Below, piece after piece: positions 1-9,117 of a stretch of 64,000 bases of DNA; within the stretch, counting starts at the first letter, position 1, and each line of letters begins with the position of its first letter. Source of the stretch: UBA12191 sp009937185 (GTDB lineage Bacteria > Planctomycetota > UBA8108 > UBA1146). The notes beneath the pieces were generated by a model that made no database searches, was not told the origin of the DNA, and saw only the letters and a program-made list of their open reading frames with translations. The stretch covers positions 1 to 64,000 of the forward strand of contig CALJGL010000007.1 of NCBI GenBank assembly GCA_938075155.1, read 5' to 3'. The translations under genes and the position numbers were made by a program.

Positions 1-294
1 ATCTTCGAGGGAGTCACCGCTCGCATGGGTGGCGACGGCTTGCTGCTTCACGGCAAGATTCCCAGCTTCAACTGGATCCCTGCCCTGTTGATGGGAAAGA
101 TCCACATCGGCGTCAATCTGCTGATCCCTTCCCTCGACACCGCCATCAAAGGTTTGTGTCAGGTCGCATGGATCGAAGAAATCCCTGAAAATAAGGATCG
201 CTGCAGCATGGGACTCCGCTTTATCGAGATTGCCAAGGAAGATCAGGATCTGGTCATGAAGTACCTCATTCGCTCGCAGGTTCGAAAGTCCTGA
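1..294 (+). CDS. PilZ-domain protein, 3' part only
   Basis: Only the 3' part lies in the window: the frame is open from base 1 and stops at TGA 292-294, so the start is upstream. The visible 97 residues begin with EGVTARMGGDGLLLHG, the glycine-rich strand typical of PilZ domains, and end with an RFIEI..ED..LVMKYLI segment resembling the last strand and helix of that fold. PilZ domains bind cyclic di-GMP and act in motility, export or signalling; the N-terminal RxxxR ligand motif would be outside the window, so binding cannot be judged. A strong terminator follows directly, so the gene ends its transcription unit. Confidence 0.6.
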   Translation: MFEGVTARMGGDGLLLHGKIPSFNWIPALLMGKIHIGVNLLIPSLDTAIKGLCQVAWIEEIPENKDRCSMGLRFIEIAKEDQDLVMKYLIRSQVRKS

Positions 295-328
295 CTCCTC
301 GATTCAACACGAAAAAGAAAACCCCAAA

Positions 329-366
329 GAAAACCCCTCCGTGCCAGTGGCTCGGAGGGGTTTTTT
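329..366 (+). terminator. Rho-independent terminator after the PilZ gene
   Basis: A GC-rich stem, CCCCTCCG paired with CGGAGGGG (about 334-341 with 353-360) and extended by A:T pairs, is followed by TTTTTT at 361-366. It lies 35 bases after the stop of the upstream gene and before the M48 peptidase gene on the same strand. Confidence 0.9.
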
Positions 367-434
367 CGTGAACAATCAAACCCGTACGTCAGCTGGCTCT
401 CAATCATGACCCGCTTCGACTCAGAGGGATAATT

Positions 435-2030
435 TTGCCCGCACTCGGTACCTTTTTTCTAGCTTTGATTCTTTGGAATATTCTTCCGGAATTTCTTCCA
501 GACGAATATCAACAACTGCATACCTTTCCAGCTCCATTTGATCTGCTGCTGCCGTTTATCATGTTGTCCTTATTGCCACCTTTAATTGAGTGGTGCCTTT
601 TACTTATTGCGGGAGGGCGACGCTTTCGCCAAAAAATGCCGTTGCCACGTGCGCTCCTCCGACGTGCTCACATGGCAGGATCTCTGACCACGCTCTTACT
701 TTGGATACTGCTTCTCGGCCCATTGGGCTGGGCAGAAGTATCACGTGCAAATACGTCGGTTATATTCCCAGGCGCAGCGTTACTCCTCGCCATATTCCCA
801 CTCATTCTCGGCATCGCACTCTCTGCAATTCCATTAGCCATCGCAGTCGGTCATAGATCTTTGATCAGTTTGCGAGGTGAGTTCTGGCAAAGCCTTCGTC
901 CCAATTTCTTTCTTGCCGTACCCTTTTTACTCATCGGTACCATCGAAGAGTGGATTTCGCTGAATCCCGATACCTTCGCATTACTTCATCCTACGGCGCA
1001 ATTAAGCTTCACCGTGATTCCTGCAGTCTTACTGATCCTCTTCGCTCCGTTTCTCTTTGAAGTGATCCTCTCCAGCAAAAGACTTCCCGCTGGGGTTCTC
1101 AAAGACCGGTTCAATAAGCTGTGCCAAAAATCCGGTCTTCGAGACATCTCTTTGAGAATCTGGCAGACGGGAACTCGACCGGTCGGAAATGCCATGATGA
1201 CCGGACTGTTTCCATTTCAGAGGCGCGTATTTATCACAGATGTTCTCATCCAAAATATGTCGGAGGACGAATTGGATGCAGTCATCGCCCATGAATTGGC
1301 TCACGCCCGTCGATATCATCTATGGCTCTTTATCACAGTCACTTTGTCTGTCGCCTTCTGGCTACTTATCGCTCTTGAATCCATGGAGAACCCCCTCTGG
1401 CCCTCTCTCATCGCTATCGGCAGTTTCTATTTCCTGTTTCGAATCGTCTCTCATCACATGGAACATGAGGCGGATCTCTTCAGTGAAAATCTGACGCAAA
1501 AGAAGGGAGCCATCGCGCAAGCATTACTGCAATTACGTCGGGGTGGGCGTCATTTCAAAGAGAAGGGCAGCTGGAGACACCCTTCCATCATCGATCGGAT
1601 TCAGGTGCTTCACCGCTATCAAGAAGACAGAGATTTCCGTCAACGCTTCGATAAGAAGAGCCAACGGATCCGTGGTGTCACGGGTATCTCATGGCTTCTG
1701 GGACTGGCCCTCGTGATCGTGCTGGACCAACAAGCTATTCCGGCCCCTGCTTGGAGTGAAGGCCTCTCTCGGTCTTCTAACCTCTTGCTGGCACTTCAAC
1801 AGCGAACCCATAGATCAGGGTCGCCGCCGGAACGAATCCAAAGTCTTCTGGCTTCGACAGAAGCCGCTCTGACGAGCTCGCTCGTTCAGTTGCGAGAAAC
1901 TAAAAATCAACAGGAAGATACGCGCTGGGTCCTTCTCAATCTGGCAGAAATCTACCTCATGCAGAACAAACCCATGCAAGCGACCCAATGCCGTCTCGAA
2001 GCGCAATCACTCCTAGATCAAATGGACTGA
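435..2030 (+). CDS. Membrane-bound M48-family zinc metalloprotease
   Basis: This 531-residue protein has several hydrophobic segments in its first 210 residues, then a protease domain with the zinc motif HELAH (H286, E287, H290) and a downstream EHEAD segment whose E345 is the likely third ligand; this is the M48 (Ste24/HtpX) pattern. The catalytic part is flanked by further membrane segments (about 297-325 and 415-432), and the last 100 residues form a soluble, TPR-like helical tail. The start is TTG at 435, chosen because AGAGGG lies about 8 bases upstream and the only nearby upstream ATG (404) runs into a stop. It probably cleaves membrane or membrane-proximal proteins; the substrate is unknown. 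It stands alone between a terminator and an oppositely oriented gene. Confidence 0.8.
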   Translation: MPALGTFFLALILWNILPEFLPDEYQQLHTFPAPFDLLLPFIMLSLLPPLIEWCLLLIAGGRRFRQKMPLPRALLRRAHMAGSLTTLLLWILLLGPLGWAEVSRANTSVIFPGAALLLAIFPLILGIALSAIPLAIAVGHRSLISLRGEFWQSLRPNFFLAVPFLLIGTIEEWISLNPDTFALLHPTAQLSFTVIPAVLLILFAPFLFEVILSSKRLPAGVLKDRFNKLCQKSGLRDISLRIWQTGTRPVGNAMMTGLFPFQRRVFITDVLIQNMSEDELDAVIAHELAHARRYHLWLFITVTLSVAFWLLIALESMENPLWPSLIAIGSFYFLFRIVSHHMEHEADLFSENLTQKKGAIAQALLQLRRGGRHFKEKGSWRHPSIIDRIQVLHRYQEDRDFRQRFDKKSQRIRGVTGISWLLGLALVIVLDQQAIPAPAWSEGLSRSSNLLLALQQRTHRSGSPPERIQSLLASTEAALTSSLVQLRETKNQQEDTRWVLLNLAEIYLMQNKPMQATQCRLEAQSLLDQMD

Positions 2031-2042
2031 TGTCGAATACCT

Positions 2043-2081
2043 AAAAAAACAGATCCCCATGCGGTGAAGCAAAGGGACCTG
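2043..2081 (-). terminator. Rho-independent terminator of the first vWA gene
   Basis: Read on the minus strand, CAGGTCCC pairs with GGGATCTG (one G:U pair; plus-strand 2050-2057 with 2074-2081) and is followed by seven T residues (plus-strand A run 2043-2049). It begins 39 bases past the vWA stop codon. Confidence 0.75.
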
Positions 2082-2119
2082 GAGATCTTCTTCATGATCA
2101 GTAGAAATTAGATCTGTTC

Positions 2120-2851
2120 TCAATTATTGAAAATATAGAACGATCCAAAATTCTGTGCAGCGAGCAATTGCATAAAACTGATGCCTTCGCTGTCATCGTT
2201 GATGTAGATAGTGTGAATCGGTACTTGCTGCCAGTTTGCAGTAGTGATCTCAGACAATGTCTGATTGGTCGTATCCACACCATCACAGGTCGGTACTCCA
2301 TCACTCAGAATCAACATTTGTCGTGCAGGCTTACTGGACTGATTACAAATTTGTAACATCGTAATTGCTGCAGGCGCCAGACAAGTCCAACCGTCAGGCA
2401 CGAGACTATTGACCCAAGCAATCGCTGCTGCTTTTTGCGCCGTCGTCGCCGCTTTCGGCGTGGTCGACCAGGTCACTGTATTGGAACTGAAAGCCACAAT
2501 ACTGAACTCTGCTTGTGGGCTCAGCGAATTGACCGCCTCTGTCACCTCTTGTTGTAAATCCTCCATCGCCCCGCCCCATTCCATAGAGCCGGACTTATCG
2601 AGACACCAAAAGAAGGCATCCCCTTCATAATCATTCCCGTAAAAAATGATCGTTTCAGGGGCATCTTCTTCGTCGTCATCGGCCCCTCTTCCGCCTGAGG
2701 GCATATCGAGAGGCTTTCGCTCTCCAGATGCAGCCTCTGCCTCGAATGGGTTCAACCCACCCAGCAACAGAACCACGAAGACCATACTCATCATGACAGC
2801 GAAGAATTCTTTGAATTCAGGGTCCTTCATCTTTGTTTCATTCATGGGCAT
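2120..2851 (-). CDS. Secreted von Willebrand factor A domain protein, copy 1
   Basis: A 243-residue protein with an N-terminal hydrophobic segment (about residues 17-32) that looks like a signal peptide or anchor, an acidic linker (DDDEEDAPE), and a vWA domain. The metal-ion-dependent adhesion site is visible as DKSGSM (D85, S87, S89), with a conserved threonine in WTCLAP and LSDG further on. Several cysteines (FWCLD, WTCL, CNQ, TCDG) suggest disulfides outside the cytoplasm. Start chosen at MPMNE because GAGGAG lies 11 bases upstream and the hydrophobic segment then sits near the N-terminus; the frame stays open another 42 codons upstream. Its paralogue is at 4150-4830. The binding partner is unknown. 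Confidence 0.75.
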   Translation of the reverse strand: MPMNETKMKDPEFKEFFAVMMSMVFVVLLLGGLNPFEAEAASGERKPLDMPSGGRGADDDEEDAPETIIFYGNDYEGDAFFWCLDKSGSMEWGGAMEDLQQEVTEAVNSLSPQAEFSIVAFSSNTVTWSTTPKAATTAQKAAAIAWVNSLVPDGWTCLAPAAITMLQICNQSSKPARQMLILSDGVPTCDGVDTTNQTLSEITTANWQQVPIHTIYINDDSEGISFMQLLAAQNFGSFYIFNN

Positions 2852-3058
2852 TACGATTCCCACTCCTCTCACACAACAATCCGACACGGGATGTGTGGGT
2901 CTCAGAGAACTCTTCTCTGGATCTTGCACATCCGGGAATTTCGGCGGAGTCTCCGCCAGAGAAGGATCACCCATCAACAGGAATTAGGCCTGCTTTGAAG
3001 GGGTTATCGTTGAAATTTGCGGGTATGAGATTTGCCCTCCGGAAAAATTATCCGGGGA

Positions 3059-4015
3059 TCAGGAAGGATCTTCCAGTAAGGAAGAATTATTGCGGAACAT
3101 CGAATTCAGCTGTGATCTGTCGGGTAACCCCGCTATCGCTCCGGGTTGCAATGCTGCAGCCGCCCCCATGAGCGATCCTCGCATCATCTTTTCACGGATC
3201 GTCAACCCATCCAAATGAGCATCTATCCATCCGGCAACGAACGCATCGCCACAGCCCGTTCCATCGACCTCGTCCACATCAGGGGCGTGAAGATCTCCAA
3301 CCCCATCTGAGTCTTGCCAGATCACTCCGTTTTCGCCCCGAGTGATCACCGCTGTTCCGACACCCATATCGAGACAGCGTTGCAAAGCACGATCCGGAGC
3401 CATTTCTCCAAACAACTTTCGAATCTCTTCATCGTTGGGAGTGAACACATCGACATATGGAAGGAGCTCTTCTAATTCTTTGAGGAGATTTCTGCCTGGG
3501 ATATAAATCACATCGAGAACGGTGAGAGTTCCTTGGTCACGTGCCTCTTTGAACCAGCGAAGAAGATCTTCGACATGAGGTCTTTCAGAGAGACCATGAG
3601 CATGAACTGACAATACAGCAACGTCGGCGAGGGCTTCTGAGGGCACTTCTTCGGGCCACGCGCAGTCATTCGCACCTGTATCTGAGATAAATCGACGATC
3701 TTCACCATCCGTATTAATCACAAAAGTCGTTCCAGTTCTCTGCCCTATTTTCTGCTGAAACAGCTCTAGCCCGACACCTTCGGCGGCAAGGGCTCTAGCG
3801 AGGTAGTTTCCGAGATCGTCTTCCCCGACCGCACCACACAACTGAACGTCTCTGCCGAGTCGCGCTAGGCCCGTCGCCGCATTTGCAGCGCAACCTCCAA
3901 TGTTGAGTGAGATCTCAGGGGTTTTTGCAGAAGCACCCGCAGCAGGAATCGCCGGAATGGAGCGAGCCACCATATCCGCCACGATCGCACCGGCGCAGAT
4001 CACTTTCCCTCCCAT
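3059..4015 (-). CDS. PfkB-family (ribokinase-like) carbohydrate kinase
   Basis: A 318-residue cytoplasmic sugar kinase, full length for the family. The first PfkB signature is present (GGCAANAATGLARLG, from residue 40) and the second reads DEVDGTGCGDAFVAG, with catalytic base D257 and the anion-hole GTGCGD; FTPNDEE (191-197) is the usual mid-domain signature. PfkB enzymes transfer phosphate from ATP to a sugar or nucleoside hydroxyl; the substrate cannot be told from the sequence. It lies between two vWA genes on the same strand, which share no obvious pathway with it. Confidence 0.85.
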   Translation of the reverse strand: MGGKVICAGAIVADMVARSIPAIPAAGASAKTPEISLNIGGCAANAATGLARLGRDVQLCGAVGEDDLGNYLARALAAEGVGLELFQQKIGQRTGTTFVINTDGEDRRFISDTGANDCAWPEEVPSEALADVAVLSVHAHGLSERPHVEDLLRWFKEARDQGTLTVLDVIYIPGRNLLKELEELLPYVDVFTPNDEEIRKLFGEMAPDRALQRCLDMGVGTAVITRGENGVIWQDSDGVGDLHAPDVDEVDGTGCGDAFVAGWIDAHLDGLTIREKMMRGSLMGAAAALQPGAIAGLPDRSQLNSMFRNNSSLLEDPS

Positions 4016-4092
4016 GACTCCACCTCAACTCTCAATGCTTATCAACCAATGTCTATCAACCCATGTCTATCAACGCTTGTTGTGAAATGGAA

Positions 4093-4127
4093 GAAGGGCC
4101 GAAATCCGGATTGGACTTCGACCCTTC
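4093..4127 (-). other. Hairpin between vWA copy 2 and the PfkB kinase
   Basis: GAAGGG.CGAA.TCC pairs imperfectly with GGA.TTCG.CCCTTC (4093-4107 with 4114-4127), just downstream of the vWA copy 2 stop on the minus strand. No T run follows, so it is a weak candidate for a terminator or an mRNA 3'-end stabiliser. Confidence 0.4.
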
Positions 4128-4149
4128 GCCTGAACGTCTTGTTCCGTCC

Positions 4150-4830
4150 CTAGTTGGGCTGGAAGAATGTTCCATTGTTTTGTGCGGCCAGCTGCTGCAT
4201 GAACGAGATTCCGCCGGTGTCACTGGCAATGTAAATCGTGTTCACGGGAATCTGTTGCCAGTTGGCGGCCGCCACGTCGGTCAGACACTGGGAGGCGGTA
4301 TTGGTCCCGTTGCAGTAAGGCTCACCGTCAGAGAGGATGAGAACCTGCTTCATGGCTTTCGAGCACTGGTTCGCAATGTTGAGTGTCTCCACTGCGGCAG
4401 GGCCCAGACAGGTCCATCCGGCAGCATTCAGGTTGAGCACCCATGCGGTAGCGGAACCCTTATTGGCGGGGTTCGCACGCTGCGGCATCGGATTCCAAAC
4501 AGAGTGACCTTCAGAGAAAGCCACGACACCGAACTCGGCTTGTGAGGAAAGAGAGTTCAGTGTTTGCGTAAACTCTTGCTTCAAATCTTCGATCTCACCG
4601 TTCCAACTCATAGAGCAGGACTTGTCGAGACACCAGAAGAAGGCATCGCCTTCGTACTCACCACCCCAGAAACTGATCGTTTCAGGAGCGTCTTCTTCTT
4701 CATCTCCGTCTCCGGCACCTCCGGATGGGAGATCCAGTGGACGACGAGAAACTTCATCGGACTGACCGACTAACCAGCCGGCGGTGCTCATTACAAAAAG
4801 AAAGGCAATCATGAGGGTCAAGATGCGCAT
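4150..4830 (-). CDS. Secreted von Willebrand factor A domain protein, copy 2
   Basis: Paralogue of the protein at 2120-2851 with the same order of parts: signal peptide (hydrophobic residues 3-21), the shared motif RPLDLPSGG, an acidic linker (DGDEEEDAPE), then EGDAFFWCLDKSCSM and the vWA domain. The adhesion site is DKSCSM (D69, S71, S73), so the DxSxS residues are kept although glycine is replaced by cysteine. WTCLGPAA and LSDGEP supply the remaining elements. Start set at MRILT (4830), where GAGAGG lies 6 bases upstream; the ATG two codons earlier directly abuts that site. Function unknown; it probably acts at the cell envelope. A pair of similar proteins may bind different partners. Confidence 0.75.
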   Translation of the reverse strand: MRILTLMIAFLFVMSTAGWLVGQSDEVSRRPLDLPSGGAGDGDEEEDAPETISFWGGEYEGDAFFWCLDKSCSMSWNGEIEDLKQEFTQTLNSLSSQAEFGVVAFSEGHSVWNPMPQRANPANKGSATAWVLNLNAAGWTCLGPAAVETLNIANQCSKAMKQVLILSDGEPYCNGTNTASQCLTDVAAANWQQIPVNTIYIASDTGGISFMQQLAAQNNGTFFQPN

Positions 4831-5098
4831 GGCCATCCTCTCAAAACAGGTCAGTTTGGGACCAACCGGGTATCTCTTGGGACTCTGAACAAGATCCTGA
4901 AACCAAGACCTGTTCCACTTCTACATGTTAATCCGGCGTCATCAGGAAGACGCGGAGAAAGAATGAATCCCTCGCGGGATTTTGAACTTTTTCTTGTTTC
5001 CCTGAATACCCATTGTCATGCAGATTCGATCGGATTTGTAGCCCTTTCTCGAAGTGACCCTGCAGGATATGGTGACTTTTGAAATGAGGAAATCACTG

Positions 5099-5644
5099 AT
5101 GAATCAGGCTCTCACTACTAAAATTGGTGTTTTAACAGTCTCTGACAGGGCTTTTAGGGGTGTTTATGAAGATCGGGGTGGCCCCGAAGTGCGAAATTGG
5201 CTCACCCCCCGAATTCCCAATTGCCCTCCCTTTGAGATGCGAATTGTCTCGGATGACCGCTCGTTGATCGCGACCGCCATCGAGGAGATGGCCGCTGATT
5301 GTTGCCTGATCATCACTACAGGAGGGACAGGGTTCGGTCCCCGGGATATCACCCCCGAAGCCACTGCAGATGCCTGCGAAGTGCTCATTCCCGGATTTGG
5401 TGAGAAGATGAGAGCCAAAACCTGGGATCAGGTGCCCACGGCCATTCTCTCGCGAGCCACCGCCGGGCGAAGAGGGACCTGCCTCGTGATCAATCTTCCT
5501 GGAAATCCAAAAGCGATCTCGGAGTGCCTCGACGTGATTTGGACCGCCATTCCGCATGCCATCGAGACTGCTGGAGGGCCCGATCTGGAAGCGGAAGATG
5601 CCGCTCCTGCTCCTCATGATCCGCCGGAGAAAAGTCCTTCGTAA
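5099..5644 (+). CDS. mogA: Molybdopterin adenylyltransferase (MogA/MoaB family)
   Basis: A 181-residue protein that activates molybdopterin by adenylylation before molybdenum insertion. It begins with the family's KIGVLTVSDRA strand, carries the nucleotide/pterin site TTGGTGFGPRDITPEAT, and has INLPGNPKA near the end. Start chosen at MNQAL, with GAGGA about 8 bases upstream; the frame continues 15 codons further but those residues are not family-like. The 3' end overlaps the convergent bshA gene by 31 bases. The last 20 residues are a proline- and acid-rich tail. A MocA-like nucleotidyltransferase at 46622 may belong to the same cofactor pathway. Confidence 0.88.
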   Translation: MNQALTTKIGVLTVSDRAFRGVYEDRGGPEVRNWLTPRIPNCPPFEMRIVSDDRSLIATAIEEMAADCCLIITTGGTGFGPRDITPEATADACEVLIPGFGEKMRAKTWDQVPTAILSRATAGRRGTCLVINLPGNPKAISECLDVIWTAIPHAIETAGGPDLEAEDAAPAPHDPPEKSPS

Positions 5645-6744
5645 GCCTGCTCATATCTTTCGATCACTGGGGCCCAACGGAACAGATCCATCACCCGTTG
5701 TCTTGCCTGCTCTGAAAACTGATTTCGTTTTTCAGAATTGACCAGCAGTTCGCGTGTGCCCCGAGCCAGAGATTCGATATCGCCCACAGGGGATAAAAAT
5801 CCGGTCTCACCATCCACGACCACTTCTGGGATCCCCCCCGAGTCTGTGGCTATCACGGGTAACCCTGATGCCATCGCTTCCAAGGCTGCCAGTCCGAATG
5901 ATTCGCTCTCGCTCGGAAGTAAAAACAGATCAGTACCGGCGAGTAACGGTGCTGTTTCATCGATGATCCCGAGCCACTCCACCCGATCCTGAATACCCAG
6001 TTCACGTGCTTCAGCTTGTGCGGAGATCAACTCAGGACCGTCTCCGATCATCAGCAAACGTGCAGGAATATCCTGTGCTGCGAGAGCAAAAGTCTTTAGT
6101 ACGTCTTTTGTTCTTTTCACCGGGCGGAAGTTGCTGACATGAGAGATCAACAATTCTCCTTGGGAAGCAAAGCGTTCTCGCAACTCAGAACACGCCTGAT
6201 CTCGAGAGAACACCTCCGCATCGACGGCATTGGGAATCGTATTGACGAAGAGATCGCCACCGAGTTCTTTGCGTGTAACCTCTGCAAGCCAATCACTCAC
6301 TCCGGTGACATAGTCACTCTCTTGCATCGCCCACCGTGTGATATCGGTGTAGGAAGGATCGGTTCCAATGAGCGTGATATCGGTTCCATGCAAGGTAGTC
6401 ATCACCTTGACGTTGCGATCGGCATTCATATTTCTCGCCAAAATACCTGCGAGTGAATGGGGAATAGCGTAGTGAGCATGGATCACCTGGATGTCGTGAT
6501 CCTGAATCACTTGCGACAATTGATTCGCAAGAGCCAATGCGTACGGAGGATATCTAAACAGTGGATATGAACTGACATGGACCTTGTGAAAGCGCACTCC
6601 AAAAGTCAGAGGATCCAAACGGAAGGGACGTTCATGGGAAACAAAGTGAACTTCGTGTCCTCTTTTTGCCAATCGCATTCCCAACTCTGAAGCGATCACT
6701 CCACTTCCTCCATGTGTGGGATGGCAGACCATGGCGATCTTCAT
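5614..6744 (-). CDS. bshA: BshA, N-acetyl-glucosaminyl-L-malate synthase
   Basis: First enzyme of bacillithiol synthesis: it joins GlcNAc from UDP-GlcNAc to L-malate. At 376 residues it matches BshA closely in length, and its N-terminus MKIAMVCHPTHGGSGVIA.ELG is characteristic of BshA within the GT4 family. The GT-B donor-site motif ESFGLAALEAMASG..VIA..GG is present near residue 285. The start is the ATG of MKIAM, overlapping the bshB1 stop as ATGA; the frame is open 29 codons upstream but inside bshB1. It is the last gene of a four-gene minus-strand operon holding the complete pathway. Its 3' end overlaps mogA from the other strand. Confidence 0.93.
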   Translation of the reverse strand: MKIAMVCHPTHGGSGVIASELGMRLAKRGHEVHFVSHERPFRLDPLTFGVRFHKVHVSSYPLFRYPPYALALANQLSQVIQDHDIQVIHAHYAIPHSLAGILARNMNADRNVKVMTTLHGTDITLIGTDPSYTDITRWAMQESDYVTGVSDWLAEVTRKELGGDLFVNTIPNAVDAEVFSRDQACSELRERFASQGELLISHVSNFRPVKRTKDVLKTFALAAQDIPARLLMIGDGPELISAQAEARELGIQDRVEWLGIIDETAPLLAGTDLFLLPSESESFGLAALEAMASGLPVIATDSGGIPEVVVDGETGFLSPVGDIESLARGTRELLVNSEKRNQFSEQARQRVMDLFRWAPVIERYEQAYEGLFSGGS

Positions 6745-7511
6745 GAAGATATCCCCTTTGGGTCCACAGCTGAGAGACCTGAACCAGCGATCATGTCCAC
6801 CGGATTCACCACTGCAGGAGGATCTTGCCAAACGATGGCCTCCCCCAAGTCAACACCGCCACGTCCTCCCAGATCTCGAGCTCTGCCTTCAACAGCAGCC
6901 ATAAATCCAGGCTTCGAAATTTTCGTAGGAGGACCATCGTTTTCAGGGTCGAAAAATTGCGACGAGTAGCACTTCACAACTTCCACCTTTTGGCTCCAAT
7001 GATCTGAGACATCGACAATCACACTCGGCTCGAACGGAGTATGACACATGTAATAACCTAACGTGGCGGGACGATGCTGTACGGAAGCAGGTTTCCCATG
7101 GGGATACATCTTCACACCACCGAGATAAAGACTTCTATAGGCAAGGAGACCCGCTCCCGCATGATCGGGATGAAGGTCATCTCTCCATGGAGCCAGCAAC
7201 ACTCGGGGTCTTGTTTTTCGAATCACACCTACGAGAGCTTCTCGAGCATCATCCGTATCCCTCACCGAACCATCTGGAAGATTCAGGCATGTTCGAAAAT
7301 GGACTCCGAGAAGTTCAGTTGCGGCCTTCGTTTCTTCAGCACGCAATTCGGGGGTACCCCGACTTGAGAGTTCTCCGCGGGTCAAATCAACGATACCCAC
7401 TCGTTTACCGGCAGCGATGGTTGCCAAAATCGTCCCGCCGATGGAAATTTCTGCATCGTCAGGGTGTGCTGCAACGACTAGAAGATCGAGAGGTTCAGCA
7501 AGATGAGACAT
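6741..7511 (-). CDS. bshB1: BshB1, GlcNAc-malate N-deacetylase
   Basis: Second step of bacillithiol synthesis: a zinc-dependent LmbE/PIG-L deacetylase that removes acetate from GlcNAc-malate. The 256-residue protein shows AAHPDDAE (H16, D18, D19) and a second histidine motif DLHPDHAG, the metal-binding pattern of this family, plus RGE.SSRGT, typical of BshB1. Start chosen at MSHLAEP, where the family's first strand begins; this gives a 17-base overlap with bshC upstream. Downstream it shares ATGA with bshA. Its place between bshC and bshA supports BshB1 over other LmbE deacetylases. Confidence 0.92.
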   Translation of the reverse strand: MSHLAEPLDLLVVAAHPDDAEISIGGTILATIAAGKRVGIVDLTRGELSSRGTPELRAEETKAATELLGVHFRTCLNLPDGSVRDTDDAREALVGVIRKTRPRVLLAPWRDDLHPDHAGAGLLAYRSLYLGGVKMYPHGKPASVQHRPATLGYYMCHTPFEPSVIVDVSDHWSQKVEVVKCYSSQFFDPENDGPPTKISKPGFMAAVEGRARDLGGRGGVDLGEAIVWQDPPAVVNPVDMIAGSGLSAVDPKGISS

Positions 7512-9117
7512 CGGAATCCTTCTCTTTGGGGCTCTTTTGCGGGGCGTTCGCCCTCGGGTGCGTATAATTCTCAGAAATGATCCACGGACAAACACAACCA
7601 TCCCAACGGCGAATTGCAGTGTCTAAAACTGCCGCGACTTCGCTCAAACAGTCAAAGCCTTGCCAGCTGATCAAATCCAATAGGTTTCGGGACCTTTCCG
7701 GTTCCAAACCTCCGGGAAAGATATCTTCCAGCACGGCCAACACTTTTTGCCGCCGGGCTTCCACGTCTCGATCCAGTCCCTCTTCGACAGAACGCTTCAA
7801 TGCATTCAATTGTTGCCGCCACCGAAGCGACATCCTCGCCGCTTTCCGGTTCAAAGTCGGATTGGAGTGTTGCTCATGTGCTAAAGAATCAAGGATCTGT
7901 ATAACCGGATCCGCCGCCAGACTTAATTCCTGCCCACGCAACTCTGCTTTGGGAGAAGGAACCACTTCGATCGGATCGAGTTTTGGACCGAGTCGATCGA
8001 GACCTATTCCGAGTTCCTCGAGTCGGTCCAAATGATCTCTTTGAACAGGCCTGACGGCAGGACGAGGAAGCAATAGAGGCCTAGGCAAGTTCCAAAGTTG
8101 ACGAAGACGACGTGTCTGAAGGGTGTAACACAACTCGGTGGGACCCACTATGACAGCCGCAGGATCCAGCAGAACATCCTGAACGATTCCCCGAAATAAT
8201 GCATCCGGAGAGAATGCTTCTGGATCTCCTAGAAGTTGAGCAGTGGATCGGGTTCCCATCTTTTCGAGTCGAACCCTGTCCCCATTTTCATCATGCCAAA
8301 AGAAAGGTGAACCCGACCGCACACTGACGGGGGCAGGAATTCCGAGAGCTTCCTGATCCATCGAAGCTTGACGAATCTCTGCTTGGAATTCTTCGGCTTT
8401 CTCATGGGCCATTTTCAACAATGGCATTTGAAGCTCCCGAAGAGCTCGTGGGAAAACCGGTAACCAACCCTCATCGGGCAACAACTCCAGCATCAACTCG
8501 ACAAATTCCCGGCCCGGATCGACCTCTTCAGAGATGAGTTTTTCACATTTTTGTAGAACACTTTCAGCATGAGGAGCATCGCCGAGGCTCACCTTCAACG
8601 CTTCGAGTCGCTCACTTGCCGACGAGGCAGGGGTCAATGAGTAGAAAGGACGAAGTCCCGGTTCAAACTCGGCAGGGATCGATTTTTTTGATACAAATTC
8701 CCCAGGGTCCAACTCACTCACATCATGATCGTCGTCAGCTACCCAGAACAATGGTACGGCAGGGATGCCCTGACTATTCAAATCAGCAGCGAGCCTTGTG
8801 GCCGCTAATAACTTCGTCGTACAAAGAAGGGGGCCTCCCCAAAGAGCCGGTTGTTGCCCTGTCACGATAATACGGCACTCAGGATCATTGAGGCGTTCCT
8901 GCGCCAGCCGTGAAGACTCCGGCAAATCAAGCGTCGCCCACATCGGGCGAAGCGCTTGAATCCATCGTTCTCTGGTTTCTCGGTCAGAGTGGTGATCCCC
9001 GATATCACGTGCGACATCTTCAGATCCCAAAGCCAACTTGCCAAACAGATCTTCAGCAACGGCTCCTCCTTGTAATCTCAAGTCGAGGGCTTTTTGTGGT
9101 GATTTCTTCATGGGCAT
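7495..9117 (-). CDS. bshC: BshC, putative cysteine ligase of bacillithiol synthesis
   Basis: Last step of bacillithiol synthesis: BshC adds cysteine to glucosaminyl-malate. The 540-residue length is that expected for BshC. The family hallmark VTGQQPALWGGPL is followed by VPLFWVADDDHDVSELD, the Rossmann-like active-site region, and a coiled-coil arm is predicted around residues 410-450 (RKAARMSLRWRQQLNALK). Start set at MPMKK because GGGAGA lies 4 bases upstream; a 46-codon open stretch before it overlaps the methyltransferase gene. The first 10 bases overlap the methyltransferase 3' end, so the two are likely translationally coupled. Confidence 0.9.
   Translation of the reverse strand: MPMKKSPQKALDLRLQGGAVAEDLFGKLALGSEDVARDIGDHHSDRETRERWIQALRPMWATLDLPESSRLAQERLNDPECRIIVTGQQPALWGGPLLCTTKLLAATRLAADLNSQGIPAVPLFWVADDDHDVSELDPGEFVSKKSIPAEFEPGLRPFYSLTPASSASERLEALKVSLGDAPHAESVLQKCEKLISEEVDPGREFVELMLELLPDEGWLPVFPRALRELQMPLLKMAHEKAEEFQAEIRQASMDQEALGIPAPVSVRSGSPFFWHDENGDRVRLEKMGTRSTAQLLGDPEAFSPDALFRGIVQDVLLDPAAVIVGPTELCYTLQTRRLRQLWNLPRPLLLPRPAVRPVQRDHLDRLEELGIGLDRLGPKLDPIEVVPSPKAELRGQELSLAADPVIQILDSLAHEQHSNPTLNRKAARMSLRWRQQLNALKRSVEEGLDRDVEARRQKVLAVLEDIFPGGLEPERSRNLLDLISWQGFDCLSEVAAVLDTAIRRWDGCVCPWIISENYTHPRANAPQKSPKEKDSDVSSC

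Noticed and set aside
2852..2977. 42-residue N-terminal extension of the first vWA protein
   Set aside because: It would bury the signal peptide, and the ATG at 2851 has a purine-rich site upstream.
4063..4545. Long plus-strand frame opposite vWA copy 2
   Set aside because: The minus-strand frame carries a complete vWA motif set and signal peptide; the plus-strand protein has no recognisable features.
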